DNA from: Eutrophocola salsuginis
GTDB lineage: Bacteria; Pseudomonadota; Gammaproteobacteria; Pseudomonadales; Pseudohongiellaceae
Direction of reading: 5' to 3'
Assembly (NCBI GenBank): GCA_038147195.1
Contig: JAYQTB010000004.1
Coordinates: 1,984,001 to 2,048,000, forward strand
Length of the DNA stretch: 64,000 nt
Shown here piece by piece: positions 17,177-26,050 of the stretch. Below the pieces are notes generated by a model. That model searched no databases. It was not told where the DNA came from and saw nothing but the letters and a program-made list of their open reading frames with translations. Within the stretch, counting starts at the first letter, position 1. Each line of letters opens with the position of its first letter. A program made the translations under genes and the position numbers.

Positions 17177-18081
17177 GCCCTGCTTCCCAACCATTTCCAG
17201 CCTTCCCATAGCCCCGGCGCATTCCTGACCATCTCTTCCAGAACACCGAGATAGTTGGCCATCGCCGACTCTACCGTGTCTGCGGGAGTGCCTTCGGTGA
17301 CTGATTGCAGCACTAGCCGGAACCTGTCGCCCCCCAGCCAGTCCAGGTATCCCGCCACAATGGGGATCTGTCTTTTTACCGCCAGTTTCACGGTGCCCGT
17401 GGGACATGACAGGATCGTGTCAAGGAAAGGGAAATCGCGGCGGTTCTTGTCGTCGAAGACCTCGGGAAAATCGTTGGCTGTGATGACCACGTGGTTGGCC
17501 TCGAATGCGCGCAGGATTGGACGTACTGTACTGTTTGGCTTTATCAGTATGACAGTGCCGCCATTTGAGAGCTTTTGCGCATGTTTGTAGATACGATCGA
17601 CCCGGTCGCCGAATTTCTGGTACCGCGCATTGTTTTCGCGGGCGTCCATGGCGATCGTGGTTACGGGGTACCCGAGCCGGGTCACCAGGTTGCAGAACAA
17701 CATGTTGAAGTGATGGTGATAGGTCATGCCCAGAACACCCTTGCCCTTGGCCAGCGCGGCGTGCACATGTTCACCGCCGACTATGTCGAGCTGGCACTTA
17801 TCTATCCAGCGAGTGTCCTCCTGGGAGTAATAGCTGCCCTGTAACCGGGTGACCCCCATCAGAGCCTTGTGGCAACGCCAGGCGGCGCGGGATTTTTCGC
17901 TGTCAGCCAGGTGGGCCTCGAGGCCTGCCAGCCAGGCGGCCCTTTGTCTACCGACAGCCGGGTGCAGGAAGTGAACGGTGTGGGAGGCGATAGTGTTACC
18001 ACCAGCATACGAGGCGAAGCGCCGCAGGAAGGCAACCCAGGCGAACATCAGTCGGAAACGGATTGCGCTCAGTACCCCCAT
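17173..18081 (-). CDS. LpxL/HtrB-like lysophospholipid acyltransferase family protein
   Basis: Predicted membrane-associated acyltransferase of the lipid A acyltransferase (LpxL/LpxM-like) group. The 302-residue protein starts with a basic and hydrophobic segment. It has an H-x4-D/E-like region (MTYHHHFNMLFCNLV) near residue 120 and the typical C-terminal arrangement VPIVAGYLDWLGG-like (KRQIPIVAGYLDWLGGDRF), followed by the segment after which many members end. It overlaps rpiA by four bases tail to tail and starts on the last base of the upstream methyltransferase gene (TGATG), so the two are a coupled pair. The acyl acceptor is unknown. Confidence 0.7.
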   Translation of the reverse strand: MGVLSAIRFRLMFAWVAFLRRFASYAGGNTIASHTVHFLHPAVGRQRAAWLAGLEAHLADSEKSRAAWRCHKALMGVTRLQGSYYSQEDTRWIDKCQLDIVGGEHVHAALAKGKGVLGMTYHHHFNMLFCNLVTRLGYPVTTIAMDARENNARYQKFGDRVDRIYKHAQKLSNGGTVILIKPNSTVRPILRAFEANHVVITANDFPEVFDDKNRRDFPFLDTILSCPTGTVKLAVKRQIPIVAGYLDWLGGDRFRLVLQSVTEGTPADTVESAMANYLGVLEEMVRNAPGLWEGWKWLGSRA

Positions 18082-18911
18082 CAGGTTTTCCTGATTTTAT
18101 ATACCTGGTAGCCCATCAGTCCCTGCCGGTACAGCTTGGTGTAATTGCTATTGACCAGATCCCAGTACTTGCCGACCTTCGCCTTGTCTGAACCTGTCGG
18201 CTCATCGAGTAGCTCGTCGTTGAAATATTCCGTAAATTTGTAGAGAGGTTCGTATACGAACGGACCGATATCTCGGTGCTCGACAATGCTGAGCCCGGCG
18301 TTGGTAATGTACGCGTCCAATTCGGCCTTCGCCGAAAAATGGTTGCCGGATTTGAAAGCTATCTTTTCCGTGTTCTCACAACTGATGTCGGCGTAGGCAA
18401 AAGTCGCGCCCGGTTTCAGGACACGACAGACCTCGTCGAAGAACTTCTGCTTTTCATGGTAATGGAAGGACGATTCGACGCAGTACATGAAGTCCAGCGC
18501 GTTGTCGGCAAAGGTGTCCATGTGCATTGAATTGCCCCGTATGGTTTCGAGCCTGTCATCGACACCGTGGTCCTTCGCATATTGCCGGGTCAGGTCCAGG
18601 TGTTCCTGCAGGAGGTCGTAACAGGTGAGTTTCACCGGGTATTTCCTGAGCAAGCGCATGGCATAACCGCCAATACCACAGCCCACTTCGACGCCATGGT
18701 CATTCTCGTTCAATGAAGCAAGCAGGGAGCAGATGAGGTCGAAAAGGGCCATCTGAGCCTGAAACAAATTGGAGCAGGAATCGGGCCAGTAACCAAAATT
18801 AATGGTATGGCTTAGCTCGCCACCTTCTGCGCGGGACAAGTCCGCCAGGTAGGCGCGTATCCAGCGGTAAAAGTTGTCGATCTGGGCGGAATCTTCCGGT
18901 TGTGCTTGCAA
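18081..18911 (-). CDS. Class I SAM-dependent methyltransferase
   Basis: Predicted cytosolic methyltransferase of 276 residues. The SAM-binding glycine motif VEVGCGIGGYAMRLL lies near residue 74, an acidic ribose-binding position follows (LTCYDLLQEHL), and post-motif ALDFMYCVESSFHYHEK and CRVLKPGATFAYADIS match the Methyltransf_11-type fold. The substrate is not evident; similarity in shape to sarcosine/dimethylglycine and small-molecule methyltransferases is only general. It starts ten bases after fba and shares one base with the acyltransferase gene, suggesting that the pair acts on one lipid-like product. Confidence 0.75.
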   Translation of the reverse strand: MQAQPEDSAQIDNFYRWIRAYLADLSRAEGGELSHTINFGYWPDSCSNLFQAQMALFDLICSLLASLNENDHGVEVGCGIGGYAMRLLRKYPVKLTCYDLLQEHLDLTRQYAKDHGVDDRLETIRGNSMHMDTFADNALDFMYCVESSFHYHEKQKFFDEVCRVLKPGATFAYADISCENTEKIAFKSGNHFSAKAELDAYITNAGLSIVEHRDIGPFVYEPLYKFTEYFNDELLDEPTGSDKAKVGKYWDLVNSNYTKLYRQGLMGYQVYKIRKT

Positions 18912-18921
18912 GGCCTGGCCG

Positions 18922-19989
18922 TCAATGAATTTTCGATTTGTATTCGCCGGCCGTGTAGCGCTGGGACATTTGTTCGAGATTGTAGATCTTGCCTATCTTA
19001 GAGACCTGGCCGGCTGTGCCAAAGGCTTGCAGTCTTGCCACCACGATTTCCTTCATTGCCATGATTGTCGGCGTGAAGAACTTGCGCGGATCGAATTCGG
19101 ATTTGTTCTGGGCCAGAAACCGTCGCACGGCCCCGGTGGAGGCAAGGCGCAGGTCGGTATCGATATTGACCTTGCGCACACCGTTGCGAATACCTTCCTG
19201 GATTTCCTCAACAGGTACGCCGTAGGTTTCCGGAATTTCACCACCGAACTCGTTGATCACTTTGAGCCACTCTTGTGGTACGGACGATGAACCATGCATC
19301 ACCAGGTGGGTATTAGGTATGCGCTTATGGATTTCACGAATCGTGTCAATTGCCAGGATATCGCCTGTAGGTGGCCGGCTGAACTTGTACGCGCCATGGC
19401 TGGTGCCACAAGCAATGGCCAGGGCATCCACCTGGGTGGCATCGACAAACTGCGCCGCTTCTTCCGGATCCGTCAACAGCTGGTCCATGGTCAGACCCCC
19501 TTCGGCACCGTGGCCGTCTTCTTCACCGGCCATGCCGGTTTCCAGGGAGCCAAGACAGCCCAGCTCGCCTTCGACGGATACACCACAGGCGTGGGCCATG
19601 AAAACGGCCTGCTGCGTCACCTGCACATTGTAATCAAAATCCATCGGCGTCTTACCGTCTTCACCCAAAGAGCCATCCATCATCACTGAAGAAAAACCGA
19701 GCTGGATAGAAAGTTGGCACACCGCCGGGGAAACACCATGGTCTTGGTGCATAACAATGGGGATATGCGGGAATTCCTCTATGGCACCCTGGATCAGATG
19801 CTTGAGGAAGTTGGAGCCGGCATATTTACGCGCACCTGCCGAGGCCTGCAGGATTACCGGGCTGTTTACCTCGCTGGCGCCCATCATAATGGCGCGCACC
19901 TGTTCCAGGTTGTTGACGTTGAATGCGGGAACTCCGTAGCCGTTTTCCGCCGCATGATCCAATAACTGTCTCAGACTCATCAAAGCCAT
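18922..19989 (-). CDS. fba: Class II fructose-bisphosphate aldolase
   Basis: Zinc-dependent aldolase of glycolysis, gluconeogenesis and sometimes the Calvin cycle. The 355-residue length and the sequence resemble the long Calvin-cycle subtype (CbbA-like). Visible motifs are GVPAFNVNNLEQVRAIM near residue 18, the zinc and catalytic region PIVMHQDHG near 78, VMHGSSSVPQEW near 226 and GVRKVNIDTDLRLA near 281. It follows pgk by 92 bases on the same strand. Identity is secure; the subtype is inferred from length and pattern. Confidence 0.95.
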   Translation of the reverse strand: MALMSLRQLLDHAAENGYGVPAFNVNNLEQVRAIMMGASEVNSPVILQASAGARKYAGSNFLKHLIQGAIEEFPHIPIVMHQDHGVSPAVCQLSIQLGFSSVMMDGSLGEDGKTPMDFDYNVQVTQQAVFMAHACGVSVEGELGCLGSLETGMAGEEDGHGAEGGLTMDQLLTDPEEAAQFVDATQVDALAIACGTSHGAYKFSRPPTGDILAIDTIREIHKRIPNTHLVMHGSSSVPQEWLKVINEFGGEIPETYGVPVEEIQEGIRNGVRKVNIDTDLRLASTGAVRRFLAQNKSEFDPRKFFTPTIMAMKEIVVARLQAFGTAGQVSKIGKIYNLEQMSQRYTAGEYKSKIH

Positions 19990-20081
19990 TGTTTTTACCT
20001 ATTCGCTTTTATCTGTTCTTTAACATTCGTTTAATTGTCAGATATGGGCATCACGGCCTCTTCCGACATATATGTTTATTT

Positions 20082-21260
20082 CTATTTTCCGCGTTCCTCC
20101 AGGATGGCCACCGCGGGCAGGTTTTTGCCCTCGACGAATTCCAGGAATGCCCCGCCTCCCGTGGAAATATAGGATATCGCGTGGCTAATGTCGTACTTGT
20201 CGATGGCAGTAATGGTTTCACCGCCCCCAGCAATGGAAAACCCCCGGTTGCCGGCAATCGCGTGCGCCAAGGTCTGGGTGCCCTGTTCAAAATTGGGAAA
20301 TTCGAACACGCCGACCGGGCCATTCCAGAGAATGGTCTTCACCCCGGCAATGATCCCGGCAAACAGTTTGCTGGTTTCGGGACCGACATCCAGAATCATA
20401 TCATCCTCACCGACATCGTCGACCGCCTTCAGAGTGGCTGATGCCTGTTCGGAAAATTCCGTGGCAACCAGCACGTCCACAGGCAGTGGAATGTCGGCTT
20501 TCCCCACCAGCGCCTTCGCCATAGGGATCATATCCTGTTCCACTAGCGACTTGCCGATGGGCTTGCCGGCTGCGGCCAGGAAGGTATTGGCGATACCGCC
20601 GCCGACGATAAGCCGGTCGACCTTGTCCGCTAGGGCATCCAGTACCTGCAGCTTGCTCGATACCTTGGCCCCTCCCACGATGGCGAGCATCGGCCGCTCG
20701 GGATTGCTGAGCGCCCTGTCTAGGGCATCGAGCTCCGCCTTCAGCAAAGGGCCGGCACAGGCTTTCCCAGCAAATTTCGCAACTCCATGAGTGCTGGCCT
20801 GGGCACGATGTGCCGTACCGAAGGCATCCATGACGAAGAGATCGCACAGCCCTGCATAGTACTGAGCTAGGTCGTCAGCATTTTTCGTTTCTCCCACGTT
20901 CGTACGTACGTTTTCCAGCAGTACACAAGAGCCGGCAACCAGCTTCAACGAATCCTCCTCGGAGAAATCAGGTTTCATAATCGCAACTTCATTACCCAGC
21001 AATTCACTTAGACGGGCGGCAACCGGGGCCAAGGAGAACTCGGCCTGCTCGCTGATGGGTATCCCTTCCTCGGGGCGACCGAGATGTGACATAAGGATGA
21101 CTTTGGCACCAGCATCCATGGCCAGTCGAATCGTCGGGAGAGCGGCTAGGATGCGGGCATCATTGACTACCCTGCCTTCCTTGACCGAGACATTGAGGTC
21201 TTCCCGGATTAATACGCGCTGGTTTTTCAGGGGGTAATCATGAATACTACGAATTGCCAT
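20082..21260 (-). CDS. pgk: Phosphoglycerate kinase
   Basis: Transfers phosphate between 1,3-bisphosphoglycerate and ADP in central carbon metabolism. The 392-residue protein has the N-domain motifs LIREDLNVSVKEGRV and LMSHLGRPEEG, the nucleotide-binding KVSSKLQVLDAL near residue 202, and the C-terminal NGPVGVFEFPNF and GGGETITAI. Its family length is typical. It precedes fba; upstream, where gapA or epd often sits, is a divergent sulfotransferase-like gene. Confidence 0.97.
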   Translation of the reverse strand: MAIRSIHDYPLKNQRVLIREDLNVSVKEGRVVNDARILAALPTIRLAMDAGAKVILMSHLGRPEEGIPISEQAEFSLAPVAARLSELLGNEVAIMKPDFSEEDSLKLVAGSCVLLENVRTNVGETKNADDLAQYYAGLCDLFVMDAFGTAHRAQASTHGVAKFAGKACAGPLLKAELDALDRALSNPERPMLAIVGGAKVSSKLQVLDALADKVDRLIVGGGIANTFLAAAGKPIGKSLVEQDMIPMAKALVGKADIPLPVDVLVATEFSEQASATLKAVDDVGEDDMILDVGPETSKLFAGIIAGVKTILWNGPVGVFEFPNFEQGTQTLAHAIAGNRGFSIAGGGETITAIDKYDISHAISYISTGGGAFLEFVEGKNLPAVAILEERGK

Positions 21261-21379
21261 GGCGACTGTTTTACCGAAGAAAATTGGGGGTTAGAGTTGT
21301 TGTTTTCGAGGGGTCGAATCATACCCGATTGCGCGGCGTTTTGCTTCTCTGATTGCCTGAAGAACGTGACATTCCGGCC

Positions 21380-22063
21380 ATGAAAACCCTCGTCCATATC
21401 GGCCAGCACAAAACCGGCACTACCTCCATCCAGCACTACCTTCGCGAGAACCGCGACACGCTGATGAAAGCTGGCCTGTATGTCCCCGACACCCTGCTCG
21501 GCTTCGACAATCCGTCACACTTCCTGCTCAACGTCTATGCTCTGGACAAGGACCGTGACTCCACCGCCAAGACACGCCTGAAGGAATTTCTCGACGAAGA
21601 CTTTTTCGCCACCCTAGATCAGCGCCTGCCGGCTGCCGTCGACGAACATTACCAGAAGGCCTTGGATGCCGGCTGCAAGGAAGTTTTGTGGACTAACGAA
21701 GGCCTTTACCTGCTCGATTCCGAGTCTGAATACAAGCGCCTGAAGCAGCTTTTTGCGCTTTATAGTGACGAAGTGGCCTGCATCTGCTGCTTTCGTGATC
21801 GCGAGTCCTATCGGCAGTCCTATACCCGGCAGCTCGAATCGCTAGAGCTTCCCCTCAGTGACGACCCAAGTTCGTATCGCTATCTCAAACCCGACTCGTG
21901 GCTGTTCGATTACGACAGGAAGAAGGAGCTGCTGGCGGCGGTGTTCGAGATAGTGTGCATCCTCGATTACGACGCGGGGGACATGGTGAAGGTGTTCATG
22001 GCGGCGGTGGGCTACCCGGCTGAGGGGGAAACCGCTTCCTTGCGCCTGAACACGTCAGAATAG
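21380..22063 (+). CDS. Sulfotransferase-like protein
   Basis: A 227-residue protein beginning MKTLVHIGQHKTGTTSIQHY. The HIGxxKTGTTS segment is the 5' phosphosulfate-binding loop of PAPS-dependent sulfotransferases and related proteins. A later CFRDRESYRQSYTRQLES resembles the 3'-phosphate-binding region. The C-terminal third is short, so the fold may be minimal. The ATG at 21380 is preferred over one at 21353 because the loop must be near the N-terminus. It lies alone on the plus strand between pgk and tkt. The acceptor is unknown; surface glycans or lipids are the usual targets of bacterial relatives. Confidence 0.7.
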   Translation: MKTLVHIGQHKTGTTSIQHYLRENRDTLMKAGLYVPDTLLGFDNPSHFLLNVYALDKDRDSTAKTRLKEFLDEDFFATLDQRLPAAVDEHYQKALDAGCKEVLWTNEGLYLLDSESEYKRLKQLFALYSDEVACICCFRDRESYRQSYTRQLESLELPLSDDPSSYRYLKPDSWLFDYDRKKELLAAVFEIVCILDYDAGDMVKVFMAAVGYPAEGETASLRLNTSE

Positions 22064-22169
22064 AACACGGAACTGGACCACAGGTCGACCCAAGCCGTAA
22101 TTCCGCCTCACGACATTAACCAATCTTCTGGAGGAAAACGTGGTTACGGTTTGGGTGGACTTGCTGTAT

Positions 22170-24209
22170 TCAAAAAAAGCTGGCTATTTGCCGCCTGATA
22201 TTCTCGGCAGTGAAACCGAAGTGTTCCATCACCACCTTGCCCGGTGCGGATTCACCAAACGTGGTCATGCCGATCACCTTGCCATCGAGGCCGACATACT
22301 TGTACCAGTAATCGGACTGGGCGGCTTCAACGGCAACGCGTTTACGCACATCCGCCGGCAAAACGGATTCGCGGTAGTCATTATCCTGGGCATCAAAGAC
22401 ATCCGTTGACGGCATCGAAACAAGGCGCACTGCTTTGCCCTCACCCTGCAGAGCTTTCACTGCCTCCAGGGATATCGAGACTTCCGATCCCGTGGCGATC
22501 ACGATGACGTCAGGAGCACCGTCACAGTCAGCCAGCACGTAGGCGCCGCGAGCGATGTTCTGCACCTGTTCATCGGTGCGCACCAGGTGGGGCACACCCT
22601 GGCGGGTCAGTACCAGTGAGGTCGGTCCTTCGCTGCGCATGAGCGCCGCCTTCCAGGACACCGCGGTTTCCACTGCATCCGCTGGGCGCCACACGGACAT
22701 GTTTGGCGTCACGCGCAGGGCACAGGTCTGCTCTACGGCCTGGTGAGTGGGTCCGTCTTCGCCCTGCCCAATGGAGTCATGGGTGAACACGAAAATGCTG
22801 TGTTGTTTCATCAGCGCCGCCATGCGCACGGCGTTGCGCGCGTACTCCATGAAGATCAGGAAGGTACCGCAGTAAGGGATGAATCCGCCGTGTAAGGCAA
22901 TGCCGTTGTTGATGGCGGCCATGCCGAATTCACGAACACCATAGTAAATATAGTTACCCTTGGGTTCCTCACTGATCGGTAGGCTGCCTTCCCACGCGGT
23001 CAGGTTGGAGCCGGTGAGGTCGGCGGAGCCGCCGATCAGCTCCGGCAATACCTTGCCGAAGGCGGCGATGCATTTCTGCGACGCCTGCCGGGTGGCCATA
23101 TCTGCCGCCGCTTCATTGCACTCGGCTATGTACTGGTCGGCAATGTGGCCGTAATCATTGAACAGCTCACCACGGTAACGGCGGATCAGTTCCATGGCAT
23201 GGACCGGGTATTCCTCTTCGTAGCGTATGAACAGTTCCTTCCAGCGTGTTTCGGCGGCAAAACCCCTCTCGCGCGATTCCCAGGTCTGGTAAACCGCCTC
23301 TGGGATCTCGAACGGCGGGTAGTTCCAGCCCAGCGCCTCGCGCGTGGCCTGGACTTCATCCTCGCCTAGCGGGGAGCCGTGGGTGGCCGCGGTACCGGCC
23401 TTGTTCGGCGAGCCGAAGCCGATGGTGGTCTTGCAACTGATCAGGGTCGGCTGGCTTGTGTTGGCACGAGCGGCCTCGATGGCCGCGATGATCGAATCCG
23501 GGTTGTGGCCGTCGGCCTCCAAAGTCTGCCAGCCATAAGATTCAAAGCGTTTTGGCGTGTCGTCACCAAACCACTCAGCTACTTCGCCGTCGATGGAAAT
23601 ACCGTTGTCATCGTAAAACACAATGAGCTTGCCCAGGCCAAGGGTGCCGGCCAGGGAGCAGACTTCGTGGGAAACGCCTTCCATGAGGCAGCCGTCGCCG
23701 GCGAAGACATAGGTGTAATGGTCGATAACATTGAACTCGCCACGGTTGAACTGCGCACCCAATGTGCGTTCGGCGATGGCCATGCCCACGGCATTGGCCA
23801 GGCCCTGGCCTAGGGGACCCGTGGTCGTTTCCACGCCGGGTGTGTAACCATATTCCGGGTGACCCGGAGTTTTCGAATGCATCTGCCGAAAATTCTTTAG
23901 TTCCTCGATCGGCAGGTCATAGCCGGTCAGGTGCAACAGGGAATAGATAAGCATGGAACCGTGACCATTGGACAGGACGAAGCGGTCGCGATTGATCCAG
24001 TTCGGGTTGGTCGGGCTATGCTGCAGGTAGTCGTGCCAGAGCACCTCGGCGATATCCGCCATGCCCATTGGCGCGCCCGGATGACCGGACTTAGCCTTCT
24101 GGACAGCGTCCATGCTGAGCGCTCTGATGGCGTTTGCACATTCTTTCCTGCTGGCTGGTCGTGCTGATGATTGATCGATACCGGAAGTGCTGGATGTTTC
24201 AGCCGGCAT
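22170..24209 (-). CDS. tkt: Transketolase
   Basis: Thiamine-diphosphate enzyme of the pentose-phosphate pathway that moves two-carbon units between sugars. From the ATG at 24209 the protein is about 679 residues. It has AKSGHPGAPMGMADIAEVLW near residue 40, the TPP motif GDGCLMEGVSHE near 130, the Mg/TPP segment YDDNGISIDG, and DSIGQGEDGPTHQ in the pyrimidine domain. An AGGAGA ribosome-binding site ends seven bases upstream, which decides this start over an in-frame extension of 27 residues. Its first 22 residues are a Ser/Thr-rich tail not typical of the family. Confidence 0.95.
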   Translation of the reverse strand: MPAETSSTSGIDQSSARPASRKECANAIRALSMDAVQKAKSGHPGAPMGMADIAEVLWHDYLQHSPTNPNWINRDRFVLSNGHGSMLIYSLLHLTGYDLPIEELKNFRQMHSKTPGHPEYGYTPGVETTTGPLGQGLANAVGMAIAERTLGAQFNRGEFNVIDHYTYVFAGDGCLMEGVSHEVCSLAGTLGLGKLIVFYDDNGISIDGEVAEWFGDDTPKRFESYGWQTLEADGHNPDSIIAAIEAARANTSQPTLISCKTTIGFGSPNKAGTAATHGSPLGEDEVQATREALGWNYPPFEIPEAVYQTWESRERGFAAETRWKELFIRYEEEYPVHAMELIRRYRGELFNDYGHIADQYIAECNEAAADMATRQASQKCIAAFGKVLPELIGGSADLTGSNLTAWEGSLPISEEPKGNYIYYGVREFGMAAINNGIALHGGFIPYCGTFLIFMEYARNAVRMAALMKQHSIFVFTHDSIGQGEDGPTHQAVEQTCALRVTPNMSVWRPADAVETAVSWKAALMRSEGPTSLVLTRQGVPHLVRTDEQVQNIARGAYVLADCDGAPDVIVIATGSEVSISLEAVKALQGEGKAVRLVSMPSTDVFDAQDNDYRESVLPADVRKRVAVEAAQSDYWYKYVGLDGKVIGMTTFGESAPGKVVMEHFGFTAENIRRQIASFF

Positions 24210-24820
24210 TCTGCTTCTCCTGGATACTGATAAAAATACTAGGCCTTGCGCCCCGGGTTCACAGGGAGCCCCCCTGTAAATCTGCTTCACGGATTATTTT
24301 TTCCCCGTAAAGAGGCGGCCATTGTCTCTCAGAAGACCAGATTTTGCCACTCGAAGCGGTCGAAAATTGGCGAATCAAAGCCCGTTTCAGCCGTGAAATT
24401 ACGACCTCTCAGAGATTTGCGAAATCCCCGATAGGGTGATACATTCCCTGCCCTGCAATTCCTGTCTGATGATAAAAAATAAAAGTACTTCAAGACATCC
24501 CAGGTCAGTTTATTAACCAGCCCTTTTAGGAATAGCGCGCCAGTAGATTATTCTTCAGGTGACAACACAGGGCTGAGCTTGGGATTGCTTTTGATGCTTT
24601 TACTCGGGTCAACATTCCCCGGAAGAGGAAGATCAAGACAGGGTACTACACTGGTCCGGCAAAGCCGGGCTTTTAAATTGAACGAACTATATAATAACTA
24701 TAGTGGCTATTAATAGTTACAGCAGAGACTAATTAGTAGAGTTTAGTAGAGACCAAGACAATGGCATGCCCCAGTGGTATCCGGCACGACCATTTGCATA
24801 ACCCTTAAAAGGAAAACAGT
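24210..24820. other. Long untranslated region between tkt and metK
   Basis: About 610 bases without a convincing gene. TCCGGC-AAA-GCCGGGCTTTT at 24655-24674 is a compact hairpin with a short T run, a possible terminator or attenuator. It is followed by TATAAT at 24690-24695, a possible -10 for metK without an obvious -35. TTAGTAGAG occurs twice in direct repeat, at 24733-24741 and 24743-24751. No known SAM-sensing riboswitch could be recognised by eye. The final AAAAGGAAAACAGT before the metK ATG gives its ribosome-binding site. Confidence 0.35.
24655..24674 (+). terminator. Hairpin with short T run in the metK leader
   Basis: CCGGC-AAA-GCCGG followed by GCTTTT forms a compact stem 147 bases upstream of the metK start. 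It could terminate a short upstream transcript or act as an attenuator. No upstream plus-strand gene is seen, so a leader function is possible. Confidence 0.4.
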
Positions 24821-25978
24821 ATGACTGAAGCAGTATTGTTTACATCAGAGTCTGTATCTGAAGGACATCCCGACAAAATCGCCGACGCGGTATCAGATGC
24901 CATTCTCGATGCGTTGCTGGCACAGGATCCCAAATCACGTGTTGCCGTTGAAACCATGATCAAGACAGGCATGGTGGTTGTAGCCGGCGAGGTTACCACG
25001 GCCGCCAATATCAATTACGAGAAGATCATTCGCAAAACTGTCTGTGATATCGGTTACGACGATTCCCGCAAATATTTCGACGGCAATACCTGCGCCGTTC
25101 TCAACGCGGTGGGTGAACAATCCCGCGACATTGGCCAAGGCGTTGATTCCTCCAAGACCAAGGAACAGGGTGCCGGCGACCAGGGCCTGATGTTTGGTTA
25201 CGCCTGTAACGAAACAGATGTGCTTATGCCTGCCCCGATCTGCTACGCCCACCGCCTTGTGCAGCAGCAGGCAAAGATGCGCAAGAATGGCAAGTTGCCC
25301 TGGTTGCTGCCCGACGCCAAGAGTCAGTTGACCTTCCGTTATGTCGACGGCAAGCCACACTCCATCGACGCAGTAGTACTTTCCTCACAACACTTCCCGG
25401 AAGTGAAGAACAAGGATCTCAAGGAAGGCATCATGGAGGAGATCATCCTCAAGGTACTGCCGAAGAAGTGGATCGACAAGAAAACCAAGTTCCATATCAA
25501 CCCAACCGGCCGTTTCGTGGTTGGCGGTCCGTTTGGCGACTGCGGCCTGACCGGTCGCAAGATCATCGTGGACACCTACGGCGGCTATGCCCGTCACGGT
25601 GGCGGCGCTTTCTCCGGCAAAGACCCTTCAAAAGTCGACCGTTCAGCTGCCTACCTCGCTCGCTACATCGCCAAGAACATCGTGGCTGCGGGAATTGCTA
25701 CCAAGTGTGAAGTACAGCTGTCGTACGCCATAGGCGTTGCCGAGCCGACCTCCATCCTGGTCGACACCTTCGGCACCGGCAAGATCGACGATGGCAAGAT
25801 CACCATGCTGGTTCGCAAGCATTTCGACTGCAAACCGGCCGGTCTAATTAAGATGCTCGACCTGCTAAAGCCGATCTACCAGCCGACCTCTTCTTACGGC
25901 CACTTCGGCCGCAAGGAGTTCTCCTGGGAGAATACTGATAAGGCCGCGGCACTCAAGGCTGACGCCAAGATCAAGTAA
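24821..25978 (+). CDS. metK: S-adenosylmethionine synthetase
   Basis: Makes S-adenosylmethionine from ATP and methionine, the cell's main methyl donor. The 385-residue protein has FTSESVSEGHPDKIADAVSD at the N-terminus (His and Asp of the active site), the GAGDQGLMFGYA motif near residue 116, and the phosphate-binding GGGAFSGKDPSKVDRSAAY near 263. It is followed by ahcY, the enzyme that removes the methylation by-product, with a terminator-like hairpin between them. Identity is secure. Confidence 0.98.
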   Translation: MTEAVLFTSESVSEGHPDKIADAVSDAILDALLAQDPKSRVAVETMIKTGMVVVAGEVTTAANINYEKIIRKTVCDIGYDDSRKYFDGNTCAVLNAVGEQSRDIGQGVDSSKTKEQGAGDQGLMFGYACNETDVLMPAPICYAHRLVQQQAKMRKNGKLPWLLPDAKSQLTFRYVDGKPHSIDAVVLSSQHFPEVKNKDLKEGIMEEIILKVLPKKWIDKKTKFHINPTGRFVVGGPFGDCGLTGRKIIVDTYGGYARHGGGAFSGKDPSKVDRSAAYLARYIAKNIVAAGIATKCEVQLSYAIGVAEPTSILVDTFGTGKIDDGKITMLVRKHFDCKPAGLIKMLDLLKPIYQPTSSYGHFGRKEFSWENTDKAAALKADAKIK

Positions 25979-25996
25979 AGGATCTGTTAACCACCG

Positions 25997-26033
25997 AAAA
26001 GTCAGGGCGCAGTATTGCCCTGACTTTTTCTTT
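25997..26033 (+). terminator. Terminator or attenuator between metK and ahcY
   Basis: A perfect 12-bp stem, AAAAGTCAGGGC and GCCCTGACTTTT, with an eight-base loop (26009-26016) is followed by further Ts. It is a strong intrinsic terminator that would separate metK and ahcY mRNA levels, although the ahcY ribosome-binding site starts only a few bases later. Confidence 0.8.
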
Positions 26034-26050
26034 AAAGGAAGCACAGGATT

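Noticed and set aside
25979..26050. S-adenosylhomocysteine riboswitch ahead of ahcY
   Set aside because: The 72-base gap is filled by a simple terminator hairpin and ribosome-binding site, with no room for the known aptamer.
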